Of a DNA stretch of 64,000 bases, positions 26,601 to 37,800 are shown in pieces. Position 1 is the stretch's first letter. Each line of letters starts with the position of its first letter. Made by a program: the position numbers and the translations under genes. This stretch comes from Montifringilla adamsi. Lineage: Eukaryota; Chordata; Aves; Passeriformes; Passeridae. The notes beneath the pieces are model-generated. The model saw only the letters and a program-made list of their open reading frames with translations. It did not search any database and was not told the origin of the DNA. The stretch lies in the NCBI GenBank assembly GCA_017590115.1, contig JAGGNK010009114.1:20684662-20748661 (forward strand). Direction: 5' to 3'.

Positions 26601-29391
26601 GTGTTCCATAAGCTGGCACAACTTTCCAACACAGGTGAAATGTTGAAAGGTTTTCTGAGTTGTTTTGTGGAATCCACTCATGAAAGACTTGTGACTACCA
26701 GAGCTGCTGGAAGAGCAGAAGAGGGTGCATGAAGGAAATGGTTTGGGAAAGGCCTCTTTCATTTGGCAGCAGTTCTGCAAATCCCAGACTAATGAGCAAG
26801 ATTTCACCAAGATTTATCATTTTTAACCCATACATTTTTTCCAGCTTGTGGTTTCTAGCCAGAATTACTTTTGCTGCCTGTTGAACTCTTTCCTTGGGAG
26901 TCAGAAATATATTGGATTTCCTTAGGCATTGAAGAACTAAAGGCTAGAGGAACACTCAGCAGATTTGAGTATCATCTTGTAGGCCCAGTGGGAAGGCATG
27001 TCTGAGCCTTGCCTTCCCAGCTGAGCTCTGACCAACATCTGCTGTAACCACCTAAACCAGAAAGTATTAATTCTATCACCACACATAGATGATAAAGAAG
27101 ATAAAAATACTTAAAAACAGCAAAAGCTCTGTTGGGCATCTTGCACATGTGTAGCTTGACATTTGTAGTCTAATGCACATTTTTCCCCGCACAGTGCTAC
27201 CAAAATTACCTGCTCTTCCCTGTCCCTGCTGAGGCTGTGCCCCTCCAACAACCCAGGCAAGGCCACTGTGAGCAGCACAACTGCCTGGGTGGTGGCAGGG
27301 TACAGCTTGGGAAGGAAGCACAAACAGGCAGCTGATGGTGCCAGCATGGGTTGGCAGAAAGGGCTGTCAGCAGTTGGGGCTTAATTTAGACACTGAGCTG
27401 TGTTGTTCTTATAAGAGATGATAGCTGGAACCCTGCTGAGAGAAACTCTGGAAGGATGTTCCCTCTGCATGTACATTAGTGACTGTGTTCCATTATTGAT
27501 AGTGGAAAATGTTACAGAAAGTCTATAGAGTATTTTTACAGATTCCATTTTACCTCATATTCTTTTATTATTCTACCCCTTTTTTTTTTATTTATAGTCT
27601 CAGCAACTCACAAAGAAACGAAGCAGTTTTTTACTCTTTATAATACACTGGATGATAAGAAAGTATATTTGGAAAAGGAGGTAAGAAAATGTTATTACTA
27701 TTTTCCAAGTATTCAGTCTTTGGGGAAGGAAATAAAAAGTTTTCGCTTGGCTTTCTCCATATTCAGTCCTGTCAGAGCAGAGTTACTGGTCTTTGTAAAC
27801 AAAAATGGAACAACAGATTCATAAGAATATTTGTTGAAGGGCAATGGAGGGGCAATGGTCTGTATTGTAAAAGAATTGCTGTTAGTACAGCATGTTTGAA
27901 CACTCACTGTGCTCTTGAAACCTGAGTAACATTTGATCAGCAAATATCTCTAATCATAGCACTAAATCATTTCTCTTTTTAGTCAATAACTTTTATTATG
28001 TACTCAGACCGCAGCAAATTCCAGCTGCTGTCAGCAACATCAGAGTTAGTTCTCAGGGTCTGAGCTGCCTACACTTAATTTGCTGGTGATTTTACTGCAT
28101 CAGAAGAGTAGTTTTCATACAAGAACGGGTTTTTTTCCCCTCCTCTTTCCCATCTTATGTAGAGTTCCCTTCTTTTTTGGGCCTGAGTGATTTCAGTCTT
28201 CTTTTTTTGCAAGTGTCTGATTTCAGTAAAGATGGAGAAATAGGAGGAAACAAGAGGAAATAAAAATTATGACTTTACTTTTAAAATACAAAATGTTTTG
28301 ATACCTCAGGTTTCCCTGTTTATTCTAATAAAATAAGAGCCGATTAATGAGTTTTGCATTATTTAGATATATTTCTTTAGTTTGTGAGACAAGCAGTGGT
28401 CAAATTTCTCGCTATGTAAAGACACTTTTTCAGTGTCCTTTCACATCCTGTTTTGGAGATCATGTGCTACCATTTCCTTCCCTTAAGCAGCTGATTCTAA
28501 TCCACATTAGGGAGTTTTCGTTTTTTCCATTCAGAAAAGTCATATACCATATTTAAAAAAATGCATGAAGTACATATTAAGCTATATTACTTAACATTAC
28601 TTTAACTTCTCCCCTACATTAGCATTTAATACAGATTTATTTGTTGGAGGTTTTGTTTTATTTTTGGTTTGGTTTTTTTTGAGGGCAAACCTGAAAATTT
28701 AAACATTATAGAGAGACTGGTTTTGAAATGGGGGCATAAAAAGCAGATTATAGAGAATACAGAAACAGAATGTAGAACAGATTTACTTCACTGTTGTATA
28801 AACTGGGAGTACTCTTGCCAAAATAATTCAGTGCTTTTCGAGGGTTCACAGGGGGAATTCTGAATGTCTTCTGATGTCATCTTAACTTAGTTAAGTGTGT
28901 AATATCATTGAGATTCCTTGAGATGCATTTAATATTAGAACCAAGGTTTCAGCAAGTAAATATTGTCCAATAGTGTATAAAACATGTCTTTGGCATCTGT
29001 GCTTCACAAAGATTTCTGGAATATACTTGCACTTTGTCTTGTTCCTGGGTTTTGGGGAGACTTTTTTCCCCTTTTTCCTCCCCAAACCAGCCCTTTTGTA
29101 AAACACACTGAGCATCATTGCTTTAGAACAACAATAGTAAGAATTGTTGTTCAGTTGAATTTTGGCTATGAGGATTTTAGTTCTGTCATGAAAGTCTCTG
29201 TGATCATGGCTCATATTTAACCCTATTTTGAGAAAGATGCATTTTTTTTAAATGGTTTAAAAGTAATATTTTTCATAATGTCTTTCAATTTTGGGGTGTA
29301 TATGCTGATTTCACTGTAGTGTAACACATCCACACTCTTCCTATGCTGTAACCCTGCTGGGCAGGGTTACTTTTCCTGGCTTGAATGTGTG

Positions 29392-29422
<31 letters not shown>

Positions 29423-32400
29423 AAACTGTAATCATGTTCTCAAGCACAGGCTTAGTGGAAATATCTTGAGGCAGGGATGTGAACGTGGCAAATATTGATG
29501 ACTAATGCAATATTTTCACTGCTGTAAATTGCAGGAATTTTTAAGCACCTTGGCTGCTTGGGAGTCTGTTCAGAATTTGAGTTTTCCAAGGGAAGGTCAG
29601 GAGCACCTGCAGATTCTGCCGTGCCTGCTTATTATTATCCCGTTCAGGTGGAGGATTTTAGATTTAGGAGAGATAAGTTCAGCTTTAGTTCAGCGTTCTG
29701 TGGCAGTGGGGCAGGTGATTCTGTTTGCAGCCCTTGGGTTTGCAGAACTCTTCAAAAGGAGAAACTGCTTGGAAGGCTTAACCACAGGAGACTTGCAAGA
29801 TGTATTCAAAACTGAGAGAAAGGATTGCATTTAATTTCCAGTTGTTGAATTTTAATGCTCTCAGCAATATGTAAAAAACAGGGAAAAAATCAAAGGCAGT
29901 TACATAGGATGTATTCCATATAGTTTTATTAGTTGGGGGAATTTATACAAGTAGCAAAATATTCCTGGGAATAAATGTTAGAAATGTCTATTTTTGTTTT
30001 CATTCAGTGCAATCTTACTGTCTTGTAAGAGAAGCCACATCTCTGAAATGCCATTCTGTACTTTTTATGAGTTCACCTTTTAGCAACCAGTAAAATACAC
30101 ATAAGCAAAGTGAGTAATGATGCATGGCTGATAGGGAATCTGTAAGCCTCATCTGCACAATAAAAGCAGTGCAGGAATTCACCTGCTGCTCCTGCACTGC
30201 CTGGAGAGTCTTCAGAGCCCTGTGTGGAAATAGAATGTGTTGAGTGGTTCCCATCTCAAAGGCAAAAGTGTTCTTTCCTGTTTATTTGTGATGTGCTTGT
30301 GCCCATGTCAACAGTAACTGTTGAACACTGGACCAGCAGCTGCTTTTATGTCAAATTCCAACACATGTTGAACACATGTACAGGCCATTTTACTTTATTG
30401 CTTTAGTTTGGGAAGGCATCGTGCTGGAAAACTCTCAGTGGTATAACTGAGTGCCAGTAAAATTAAAAATATCAGTTGTGGTCCAACACTTCTGCTTCAA
30501 CCAGTGGGATAGATTTTACTAAATCAAAAGGATTATGGTTTATCTTCTGAAAGAAAACTCATGGTGATTTTTGTACATCTGTCTGCTTTTGAGGGCATTA
30601 TCTATATAGTAATTTTTTTTAAAATAAAATTCATCTTATTGTCTGTGAAAACTCATACCAGAAAAGACAAATGTGTATTTTCCTCATTTTTTTTCCAACT
30701 CACAGGTTAACTTACTGAATTCTATCCATGACAACTTCCACCAGTAAGTGATGGTTCTTTATCTCTTAATAGTTGCAAAGAGTGGTAGAGTTGGTTGGAG
30801 AAGTGGGGGAGGGCATCATTATAGAGACTAAAAAATTTCTTAGAAGCTTGTATAGTCAATAAAGTATTCTATAAATTAGTTTATAACTCTGTTTAAGCCA
30901 CTTTGGGGAATCAGGGACTTGGAATTACGTAACTTTTATAGCCAACATATGTTTTAAATATCTGACTCTTTAGATGTGGAAATTCAGTCATAATTTTCCT
31001 GGAGTTAATTTAAGTATTTTCCTCCTTTTTGTGGAGTTGTGGTTATTACATTATGTACAAAACATTAGACTGGGATGTATTTCAGACATATTTATTATAA
31101 ACTACCTCTGTATTTGGAGATTTTGATACATTGTGGAGTCCGTGTAAAATTGTGGTTGCCTTGGAAGTTCATGGTCAAAGATCAGTCTGTGAATCAGCCA
31201 GTGTTTATTTTTCTCTAATGATTCGAGGTCTAAAATGACTTGTAGGCTTTCCCTATTACAGTGAGAAATTGTACAAAATTTGCTGTTCTCCTAGACCTCA
31301 AGTCACCTTCTTACTACTCACAACAGAGGCTTTTCTTAAAAAAAATTATGTTTTTATTTAGTTATTAGCAGTTGATTTCTGTACAGGACATGAGAGCAAG
31401 GAACAGACTTGAGCTGACAGGGAGCACCCCTGTGACGGGCTCTGAGCTCTCTGTGCCCATCTCCTTGGTAGCTGAAGAGCTGCACTGTCAGTGGCACCAG
31501 TGATTAAAAGGATGAATTTTTACACAGAACACTAAGCAATGAGAACTTTGAACATGGGTAGATGTGCAAGACAGCAGCAGCTGAGACACAGTGTGCCACA
31601 ACCCTGTCAGGTGTTCCATTTCCTTCTTTCCAGAGCCATGGCATCGTCCGGATCTCGGGAGCAGTTTTTGCGGCAGATGGAGCAGATTGTAGAAGGCATC
31701 AAACAGAATCGAATGAAGGTCTGACTCCTCTCACTTTCTTTGCTAAAACCTGGGAATTATCTCAACAAAGCCTCTTGGATCTTTCTACGCACAATTATTG
31801 TCCATTACATGAGGTGCAAATTAGGCAAACAACTAAAAAGTATTATTTCTTTTCACATTTGTCAGAAACTTCTCACCACTAAATGTAAGTGAATAGAGTA
31901 TGACAGAGGTGTTATAACACCTCTGTCCTGACAGGAATCTTATACCTCTCTACTTCATTACTGGTAGTGTAGTGATTTAAATGCCTGAGACAACTGAATG
32001 CCACTGAAATCAGTGAGAACTCTTCCATCTGAACTGTGTGGGTGCAGTCAGACCTGCACCTCAAGCACAGTTTCTCAGACTGTGGGAGCTGACTGAAGCT
32101 GCTTTCTGCTGCTCAAGAGGGTCAGCAGCACCTCAGAGTCCCGGCCATCATGTGCCCTTGTCCCAGTTGCACTTACAGTGCCACTGGTACTGAGACTTCA
32201 GCACTGGGCTTTTAATTTTTAAGAGCTGACTTAAATCTTCATTGCATTTCAAGTACGAGCCAGGGGTATCATTTATGAAGTATCTGTTTTCCCTTGTGTG
32301 TTATAGATAGCTGTTCCTTATGCAGTATGTCCATGTGTATCCCATACATACGATCTCTTACCCTTCCTGCATACCAACAGATGGAAAAGAAGAAGCAAGA

Positions 32401-33741
32401 AAACAAAATGAGAAGAGACCAGTTGAATGATGAATACTTAGAGCTTCTAGAGAAACAGAGGCTTTACTTCAAAACAGTGAAAGAATTTAAAGAGGTAAGA
32501 ACACTTTTGCTGTGTTCAACTGTTCTGTTCAGTGACCCATTTTGATGTGACTTGTGTATTAATATGTGCACAAGATTTCCTGATATGATGCTTATCACAC
32601 CATGTTCATGATGTATCTTGGTCATTTTCTCCATGTGAATCTTGGACTCTGAATTTGATTCTGGGAGTCCTTTCACTACTAGATTGGCACCTCTCCGTGT
32701 TACAGGGAGAGGTTATCAAGTCAGTGGTTTTCAAGTGGAATCTCTTGAAGGTCTCTGAGCAGTTAGTTATTGGAGCAAAGAGGGGTGTGGAAATGTGTGT
32801 GAATAAGGAGGAAATGCAGGATCTCGGTCATTAATCTTCAGGAACCAGCCTTGTTGCCTAATGACTGTGAAAGCACTGTATAACACTTCATTGATTTAGC
32901 CTTTCCGAAGCTTTTAATCATCTTGGGCTTCTGTTACTTGCTGTCTCCATGAGAATGAATGAATGAAAAAGAATGCTGCAGGCAAAATTGTCATTTGGCT
33001 TCATATGTTTGAGGAAAAACATCTTTGTGTAATTATTCCTGCTTTGTTCTGAGACAGTTCCTTCCTGTTTCAGACAGCGTACTCTGGCAGAATGACAGGG
33101 GCTGTTCAGCTACTTTCTGACATGCAGAATTTTACATCCTACTTGCAGAATTTAGGTAGATTTATTGTTAAGTTTTTTTTCCTATTTTTCTTCCATTGCC
33201 ATGTGAGGGAATTTCTGCTCAACTCTGCTACCCTTAAAAATAAAAGTCATGGTTGTGGTACTGAACACAGGTGTACTTGTGTAAATATATTTCCTGACTG
33301 AGAGTTGTTCTCTGAGCAGTGACTCTTTTGCAAACTGTCCTGTGTAGTGCCAGATCACCTAGAAGTAATCTCCATTTCAGATTTATTCTACTTTTAAGTA
33401 AAAAGCTGAATTTATTCTACTTTTAAGTAAAAAGCTGAATTTGTTTTAGCTACATGTAAAAACTTCAGATGGGTGGTCAAGCAGTGTTCCTTCTGGCTTG
33501 CATGTATGAAGTTTAATGAGTATTGCCATTGGAATAACAATTATCTTCAACTTATCACTCACTCCAGGCTCCTTTGGATTGTGGAGATGTTTCAGAATGA
33601 AAGAAAGGGTTTGGTTCTGTTGGTGTGGAGATACAGGTAGCAGAGTTAAGAGCAATTCCTCCTTGCATGTTTGCTCTCTGTTAACAGGAATGCCGCAAGA
33701 ATGAAATGCTGCTGTCCAAGCTGAAAGCCAGTTCTTCCTGA
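2177..33741 (+). CDS. CCDC93: CCDC93, CCC/Commander complex subunit (gene span, 23 coding exons)
   Basis: Joining 23 exons gives an open frame of 617 codons plus TGA, collinear with vertebrate CCDC93 (human about 631 aa). Known role: CCDC93 pairs with CCDC22 and COMMD proteins in the CCC/Commander complex, which works with WASH and Retriever on endosomes to recycle membrane cargo. Residues 15-170 correspond to the N-terminal NN-CH (calponin-homology-like) domain; roughly 290-610 is Lys/Glu/Gln-rich heptad-like sequence expected to form coiled coils. Every junction is GT-AG and keeps frame. The start at 2177 gives MGVPRGQ, matching the family N-terminus in length. Residues 425-445 are shorter and different from human, accounting for most of the length difference. 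Large introns are 4 (7697-10116), 11 (17569-20567), 19 (27681-30705) and 6 (11338-13405); apart from short simple repeats I see no other gene in them. Confidence 0.97.
3230..3343 (+). CDS. CCDC93: CCDC93 coding exon 2
   Basis: Residues 15-52, 114 nt, phase 0 at both ends, between acceptor gtcag and donor gtgagg. Encodes the start of the NN-CH domain, including [20 protein letters not shown], which is strongly conserved in CCDC93. Confidence 0.97.
5028..5122 (+). CDS. CCDC93: CCDC93 coding exon 3
   Basis: Residues 53-84, 95 nt, ends in phase 2 (donor gtaagt). Encodes [19 protein letters not shown], the conserved NN-CH core. Confidence 0.97.
7585..7696 (+). CDS. CCDC93: CCDC93 coding exon 4
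   Basis: Residues 84-121, 112 nt, acceptor aatag, donor gtaata. Completes the split Ile codon and encodes [20 protein letters not shown], with conserved Cys and His residues. Confidence 0.97.
10117..10215 (+). CDS. CCDC93: CCDC93 coding exon 5
   Basis: Residues 122-154, 99 nt, phase 0 at both ends, after a long T-rich tract ending in cag. Encodes [20 protein letters not shown], closely conserved. Confidence 0.97.
11281..11337 (+). CDS. CCDC93: CCDC93 coding exon 6
   Basis: Residues 155-173, 57 nt, phase 0 at both ends, acceptor tttcag, donor gtaagt. Encodes [19 protein letters not shown]. Too short to stand out as an open frame; placed by homology and splice sites. Confidence 0.95.
13406..13506 (+). 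CDS. CCDC93: CCDC93 coding exon 7
   Basis: Residues 174-207, 101 nt, ends in phase 2 (donor gtgaaa). Encodes [20 protein letters not shown], the basic-then-acidic linker conserved after the NN-CH domain. Confidence 0.97.
14589..14628 (+). CDS. CCDC93: CCDC93 coding exon 8 (40-nt microexon)
   Basis: Residues 207-220 in only 40 nt, acceptor ttttag, donor gtaaaa. Encodes [13 protein letters not shown]; frame is restored exactly with exon 7. Confidence 0.95.
15896..15988 (+). CDS. CCDC93: CCDC93 coding exon 9
   Basis: Residues 221-251, 93 nt, phase 0 at both ends, donor gtgagc. Encodes an Ala/Glu/Asp-rich flexible segment beginning [12 protein letters not shown]. Confidence 0.95.
16454..16504 (+). 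CDS. CCDC93: CCDC93 coding exon 10
   Basis: Residues 252-268, 51 nt, phase 0, acceptor ctgtag, donor gtcagt. Encodes [17 protein letters not shown]. Confidence 0.95.
17482..17568 (+). CDS. CCDC93: CCDC93 coding exon 11
   Basis: Residues 269-297, 87 nt, phase 0, acceptor ttgcag, donor gtaagt. Encodes [20 protein letters not shown], a highly conserved CCDC93 block. Confidence 0.97.
20568..20684 (+). CDS. CCDC93: CCDC93 coding exon 12
   Basis: Residues 298-336, 117 nt, phase 0, acceptor tttcag, donor gtaaat. Start of the main coiled coil, with [20 protein letters not shown]. Confidence 0.97.
22131..22193 (+). CDS. CCDC93: CCDC93 coding exon 13
   Basis: Residues 337-357, 63 nt, phase 0, acceptor aacag, donor gtaatc. 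Encodes a coiled-coil stretch ending AKKTLTE. Confidence 0.95.
22376..22449 (+). CDS. CCDC93: CCDC93 coding exon 14
   Basis: Residues 358-382, 74 nt, ends in phase 2, acceptor cttag, donor gtaagt. Encodes [20 protein letters not shown]. The intron before it is only 182 bp. Confidence 0.96.
23002..23083 (+). CDS. CCDC93: CCDC93 coding exon 15
   Basis: Residues 382-409, 82 nt, acceptor tttag, donor gtaagt. Encodes [20 protein letters not shown], conserved coiled coil. Confidence 0.97.
23458..23529 (+). CDS. CCDC93: CCDC93 coding exon 16
   Basis: Residues 410-433, 72 nt, phase 0, acceptor aaag, donor gtaata. Coiled coil followed by an acidic tail (EAAEDGEEQ) where bird and human sequences stop aligning. 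Confidence 0.94.
24629..24700 (+). CDS. CCDC93: CCDC93 coding exon 17
   Basis: Residues 434-457, 72 nt, phase 0, acceptor ttcag, donor gtgagt. Its first eight codons (EPNKIIEQ) fall in the linker that is shorter and different from human; the rest ([12 protein letters not shown]) is conserved. Confidence 0.94.
24970..25078 (+). CDS. CCDC93: CCDC93 coding exon 18
   Basis: Residues 458-494, 109 nt, ends in phase 1 (CAG G|gtatgt). Encodes [20 protein letters not shown] and [10 protein letters not shown], strongly conserved. The intron before it is 269 bp. Confidence 0.97.
27598..27680 (+). CDS. CCDC93: CCDC93 coding exon 19
   Basis: Residues 494-521, 83 nt, after a long T tract ending tatag; donor gtaaga. 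Encodes [20 protein letters not shown], conserved. Confidence 0.97.
29392..29414 (+). repeat. TA dinucleotide repeat in CCDC93 intron 19
   Basis: About eleven TA units followed by GTATGTATA. Likely length-polymorphic. Confidence 0.95.
30706..30743 (+). CDS. CCDC93: CCDC93 coding exon 20 (38-nt microexon)
   Basis: Residues 522-534, 38 nt, acceptor cacag, strong donor gtaagt, ends in phase 2. Encodes [12 protein letters not shown] plus two bases of the next codon. Confidence 0.95.
31634..31718 (+). CDS. CCDC93: CCDC93 coding exon 21
   Basis: Residues 534-562, 85 nt, acceptor ttccag, weak donor gtctga. Encodes [20 protein letters not shown], conserved C-terminal coiled coil. Confidence 0.97.
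31902..31927. repeat. Perfect 26-bp palindrome in CCDC93 intron 21
   Basis: Both strands read the same over 26 bases with no spacer and no mismatch. The centre is AGGTGTTATAACACCT, i.e. two inverted AGGTGT half-sites around TATA, flanked by GACAG and CTGTC. Function unknown; see findings. Confidence 0.95.
32381..32494 (+). CDS. CCDC93: CCDC93 coding exon 22
   Basis: Residues 563-600, 114 nt, phase 0, acceptor aacag, donor gtaaga. Encodes [20 protein letters not shown] and [14 protein letters not shown], near-identical across vertebrates. Confidence 0.98.
33382..33439 (+). repeat. 29-bp exact tandem duplication in CCDC93 intron 22
   Basis: Two identical adjacent 29-bp copies (33382-33410 and 33411-33439), each beginning TTTATTCTACTTTTAAGTAA, about 250 bp before the last exon. 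Confidence 0.95.
33688..33741 (+). CDS. CCDC93: CCDC93 coding exon 23 (stop codon)
   Basis: Residues 601-617 plus TGA at 33739-33741. Encodes [17 protein letters not shown], acceptor aacag. Found by matching the family C-terminus. Confidence 0.96.
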   Translation, partial: ECRKNEMLLSKLKASSS

Positions 33742-34860
33742 AGAACTCCAGCTGGGGAAATTTATAGAAGATTGTTCAGTCCATTGAATCTCTTTTGTGA
33801 GGTGACAGTTATAACTGCAATGTAGATGTATATATATAGATATATATAAAAAATATATATACACACAGCTGTAAAAGTCTGGTTTTTCCAGTATGTGTTC
33901 AGTTTACATTCCCTCATCACATGGCTGTATTATTCATTATTGCCTCCACTACACAGTAAAGAGTTAACACAGTACAGCAAAATAGAAATACTGTCTAACT
34001 TTATTTATTTGGGTTTGGGTTTCTTTTTCTACAGTAAGGACAGTGGGAATGTTTTTTTATTTGGGTTTTAACACTGAATTAGGTGAAAATTCTGGAATAA
34101 GTTTACATGTACTGTGTAGTATGTCTACTACCCCACAGGATGTGCACTGCAGAATGCAGTAGTTTATTAATTTTGGCCCCAAAAAAACCCACAGAATGAG
34201 ATTCTTCAAACTTGCTTTTCCAGTTAATAACTTCACATTATTTTAGTTTATACTCTAGCCATATATAGGATTCCAAAGGATAACAATTAATTTCTAATGA
34301 CTAAGAAAATGAAAACTTACCTTGGATAATTCCTGGTGTAAAATTATAGATCTATATTTTTATAAAGTCTAGCTGTTGTATAAATTTTTTTGAAATTTCA
34401 TTTTTATATATAGAGAGTTTGCTTGTTAAATTAATAGCTCCAGGAAAAAAAAAACACCTTAATACTAGGATCACCACATTATCCCTGGCTGGGATGAAAA
34501 TCAGAGTCTGTCACCTGTAATATAGGAAGATAAAGATTGAGACATTCTGCTCTAATGAACTGATGCTCACCTTTGAAGACAACAGCCTACTTACCCTGCT
34601 GAAGATTTGCTCTTGAAAGTTCAGAAACTTTGTGGGACACTTTCTGAGACATTTTTATATCTGTATATACAGTATTTTATAATTCAAACAGTTGCTTTTT
34701 GTACCTAACACCAGGATTTTGGACTGACTTCTTAATGTACATGATATCTTCAGGAAAAGAAGACCCGTGTTCCTTTTTCCCACTGACACTGATGACAGCG
34801 CTGTTCGATTACTGTCTGTGGCAGCAGATATACAATAAAGAATGTTTGGAATCCACTGAC
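33742..34860 (+). other. CCDC93: CCDC93 3' UTR
   Basis: AT-rich sequence after the stop, with a TA-rich run at 33828-33868, and no downstream coding exon recognised. The end is set by the AATAAA at 34834-34839. The exact cleavage site is inferred. Confidence 0.7.
34834..34839 (+). terminator. CCDC93: CCDC93 polyadenylation signal AATAAA
   Basis: Canonical hexamer about 1.1 kb after the stop, followed by GT-rich sequence near 34868-34890. Best candidate in this UTR; not confirmed by transcripts. Confidence 0.65.
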
Positions 34861-34879
34861 ATTCTGATATCGTGTTTTT

Positions 34880-37800
34880 AAGGTGGAACTTGCCTTAGAA
34901 GCTTTTCCAGACTCCTGAATTACAAGTGCATTAAAAGATGAATCGTGTCCATAGCCAATGAGTCACTGTGTTTGTGATGTTCTGTTCCTGCAGCACAAAC
35001 AGAAAGGAAACCTTCCCACTGAGCCAGCTGGACCTTGCTCCCCCACACTGGTTACTGAGGGAATAGATCTGGGCTGCTCCTCTTGGATATGTTCAAAAAG
35101 TCAGTCTGCCCAGGGCTAACAAAATAATGAAGGCAAAATCAGATTCCAAGTCCCTTCAAAGAAGGAAAAATTTACATTCAGCATTCCTTCAAAGAAGGAA
35201 ACCTGCATTGAGTGCTGCTTGTAGACTTTCTGTAGTCAGCTTTGATACAGGAAGCATTATTTCTGTCTACAAACTTTGCTTGCTATAAAAACTATATAAG
35301 GCTCTTTCCAGTTTGTAGATTGAATAACTCAACTTTGGCACCAAGGAGACCTGCTTGGGAATTCAAGCTGTGCTGTGTTTGTGTACCACACAACTCTAAA
35401 AAAATAACTTGAATGGGCATTTCAATTTGGGATTTATCATTTTAATCACAATTGCTTTTTAGCATCAAACAAAATTTCCTAGGTAAGGTAAATAATGAAT
35501 TTGCATGTAGAATAAATTGTGATTATTTGTTCAGTATAATGTTAAAATTTATGGTTACCTGCTACAAACACAGTAACCTGGAAACTTCCACAAGGAATAT
35601 AAAAATGTTGCTCTGACTAGGATTTGTGTGATTTTGACTAAGATACAAATCTGAGGTTTGTGGAATGAAGTTGTTGCTCACAAAGGATAAATCATAACTC
35701 ACTGTCTGCTGTAGATAGAGCCCAGGGCAGATGGCCACTACCTTTGGTGTGAGGCCCATGTGAAAATGAGGAGCTGGTGAGGGTGTGAAAACAGTTCCAT
35801 CAGCTGTTCCTTGCTTCCTGGCACAGGCTCTGTGTGTTGGGTGCCGTTTCTCCTCACACCTGGGGAGAAACCAACAGCAAGGAGAATCTGCCTTAATTCT
35901 CCATCTCAGCTGGTTGCAAGCAAGGAATTCTCAGAATTTTTCTTCAGTATTGCTGGATTTCCTTGTTCAAAGAGAAAGGTCTTGCCCTGAACTCATTTGG
36001 TGTTACCTTCTAAGACTTGTAAAGTAACATTTACAGGACTTGCCACAAAACCTAATTTCTTTATTAGGGTTATTAGCATTGTCTGCTCACATTCATCTTC
36101 CAAAGCCCTTTCATTTCTGCACATTCTGGGCTCCCACACTGCAGCTGCTGCAGGATTCTCAGAGCCTTGCTGCAGGATGCAACTCTGCCCTTCTGCTGAG
36201 CAATAGGCTCAAATAAATTTTTCTAGGAGCAAATTCAATGTCAGGAAATGAAGTTTAAAACTAGTAGTCCACTGCTTAAAAGCAGAGATGATTGCTGTAC
36301 TCCAAAGTGGCAGCTTCTATTGGGGAAATAAATACATAACATCTAAGCTGTGCCAAATGATGTCTCTTTAGAATATTTGATTTTTTTTTTTCTGTTTGAA
36401 TAGTCAAGATACTGTGTCATTAATCTTAGTTCATATGGGAGCATCCAGCAAGTTAGGCAGCAACCACTGATACATATTTTCTTTTCCCCACAGCAAGCTG
36501 TGATTAACACCCAGAATTTTAAATCCCGATTCTGTGCTGCCACTCTTCCAAATGCAGTCTGGATTTAGAGCCAGTGTGGGAAGCTGATTTTGTTGAGAGC
36601 TTTCTAAAGCCACTGCAATGAAATGAAAGCTCTGCTTGCCTCTTGTAGCCTCTGGGTGTGCAGGGAGGCTGGCTGTGTGAGCCTGTCGCTGTAATACTCG
36701 CTGCTGGCACAGATGCTTGGGTGGGCAGAGCACTGGCTGCTTCTCTTCAGAACTCCAGAGGCTCAGCCTCGTCTCCTAAGGGAGCTAAATTCATCCTTGA
36801 GGAGGAGGAGAGCTGTGTCAGTGCCCTGCTGCTGCTCTCCTGCTTGTGCTGCAGGTCAGTGTCTGCAGCAGCGCCCTGCACGTGTGCGGCTGCAGGAACT
36901 GCACAGGGGCCTTGCAGCTCTGTGCTGTCCTCCCATGTTCCAGAGGCCAAGCCATGGTAGAAGGTGCCTGCACAGCCTGTGTTGCTTCTGGAACTGGAGC
37001 TGGGTGCTGCTCCAGTCAGTTGGAATGTGCAGCTGGAGATCACTACAGCTCCTGCAGCCAGACGGGGATGGGCCAGGGCACCAGTGTTGGCAGTGGATTT
37101 GTGTGACAGTAATGGCTTGGCTTACTAGGCTGAGGAAGTACAGGCACTAAAATTTGTCCAAAACATGTTTATTAGAAACTTCAGGAGTGCCACATGCAGA
37201 AGATTTGTATGCTTTTCAACACCAGCTGAGGATGACCTCTGCATTTCCTCCATCCATGTCATCTATTTGGATTTTAAAGGTTTTAGAGCAGTGACTCTCT
37301 TACATGAAAAAAATCAATTGACTTGAAAAATTTGGCAGTGGTTCTGAATGAGGCTGCAGGTTTTAGTAACATTCAGTCTCTTACATATGTGCCTTCCTTC
37401 TGGTTTAATTAATCCTCCAAAGACTGGTTTGAATGGTAGCTATTCCATATGCAGGCAAGTTGAGAGTCACAAGGGAAAGTTATTTAAATAAGCATTTAAG
37501 TCTGAGTCACTGTCTAACAACTCTTTTGAAATTCTAGGTAATTAAAACTTCTGAATTCCCACTGAAATTGAGAGAAGCGTCCTCTGCAGGAAAGCAAGAC
37601 ACACAGGTGGCTGTGGGCACAGCAGGTCACCCTGGACTGTCACAGCACTGCAGGTGTGAGGTACAGCACTGCCTGACCTCACCATACACTGTGCTCCTGA
37701 GATGCAGCCAAGCTCCCTTAAGCTTCCTGGGACTCTGTGTCAGTAAAAAGCTGCCATGCTAGAAATACTCAGAGATGCTGTCAGCCCTCCCACTCAGAGC

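Noticed and set aside
36658..37150. Overlapping open frames of 86-145 codons in a GC-richer intergenic block
   Set aside because: Cys/Ser/Leu-rich, no recognisable domain, open on both strands; no promoter or splice context.
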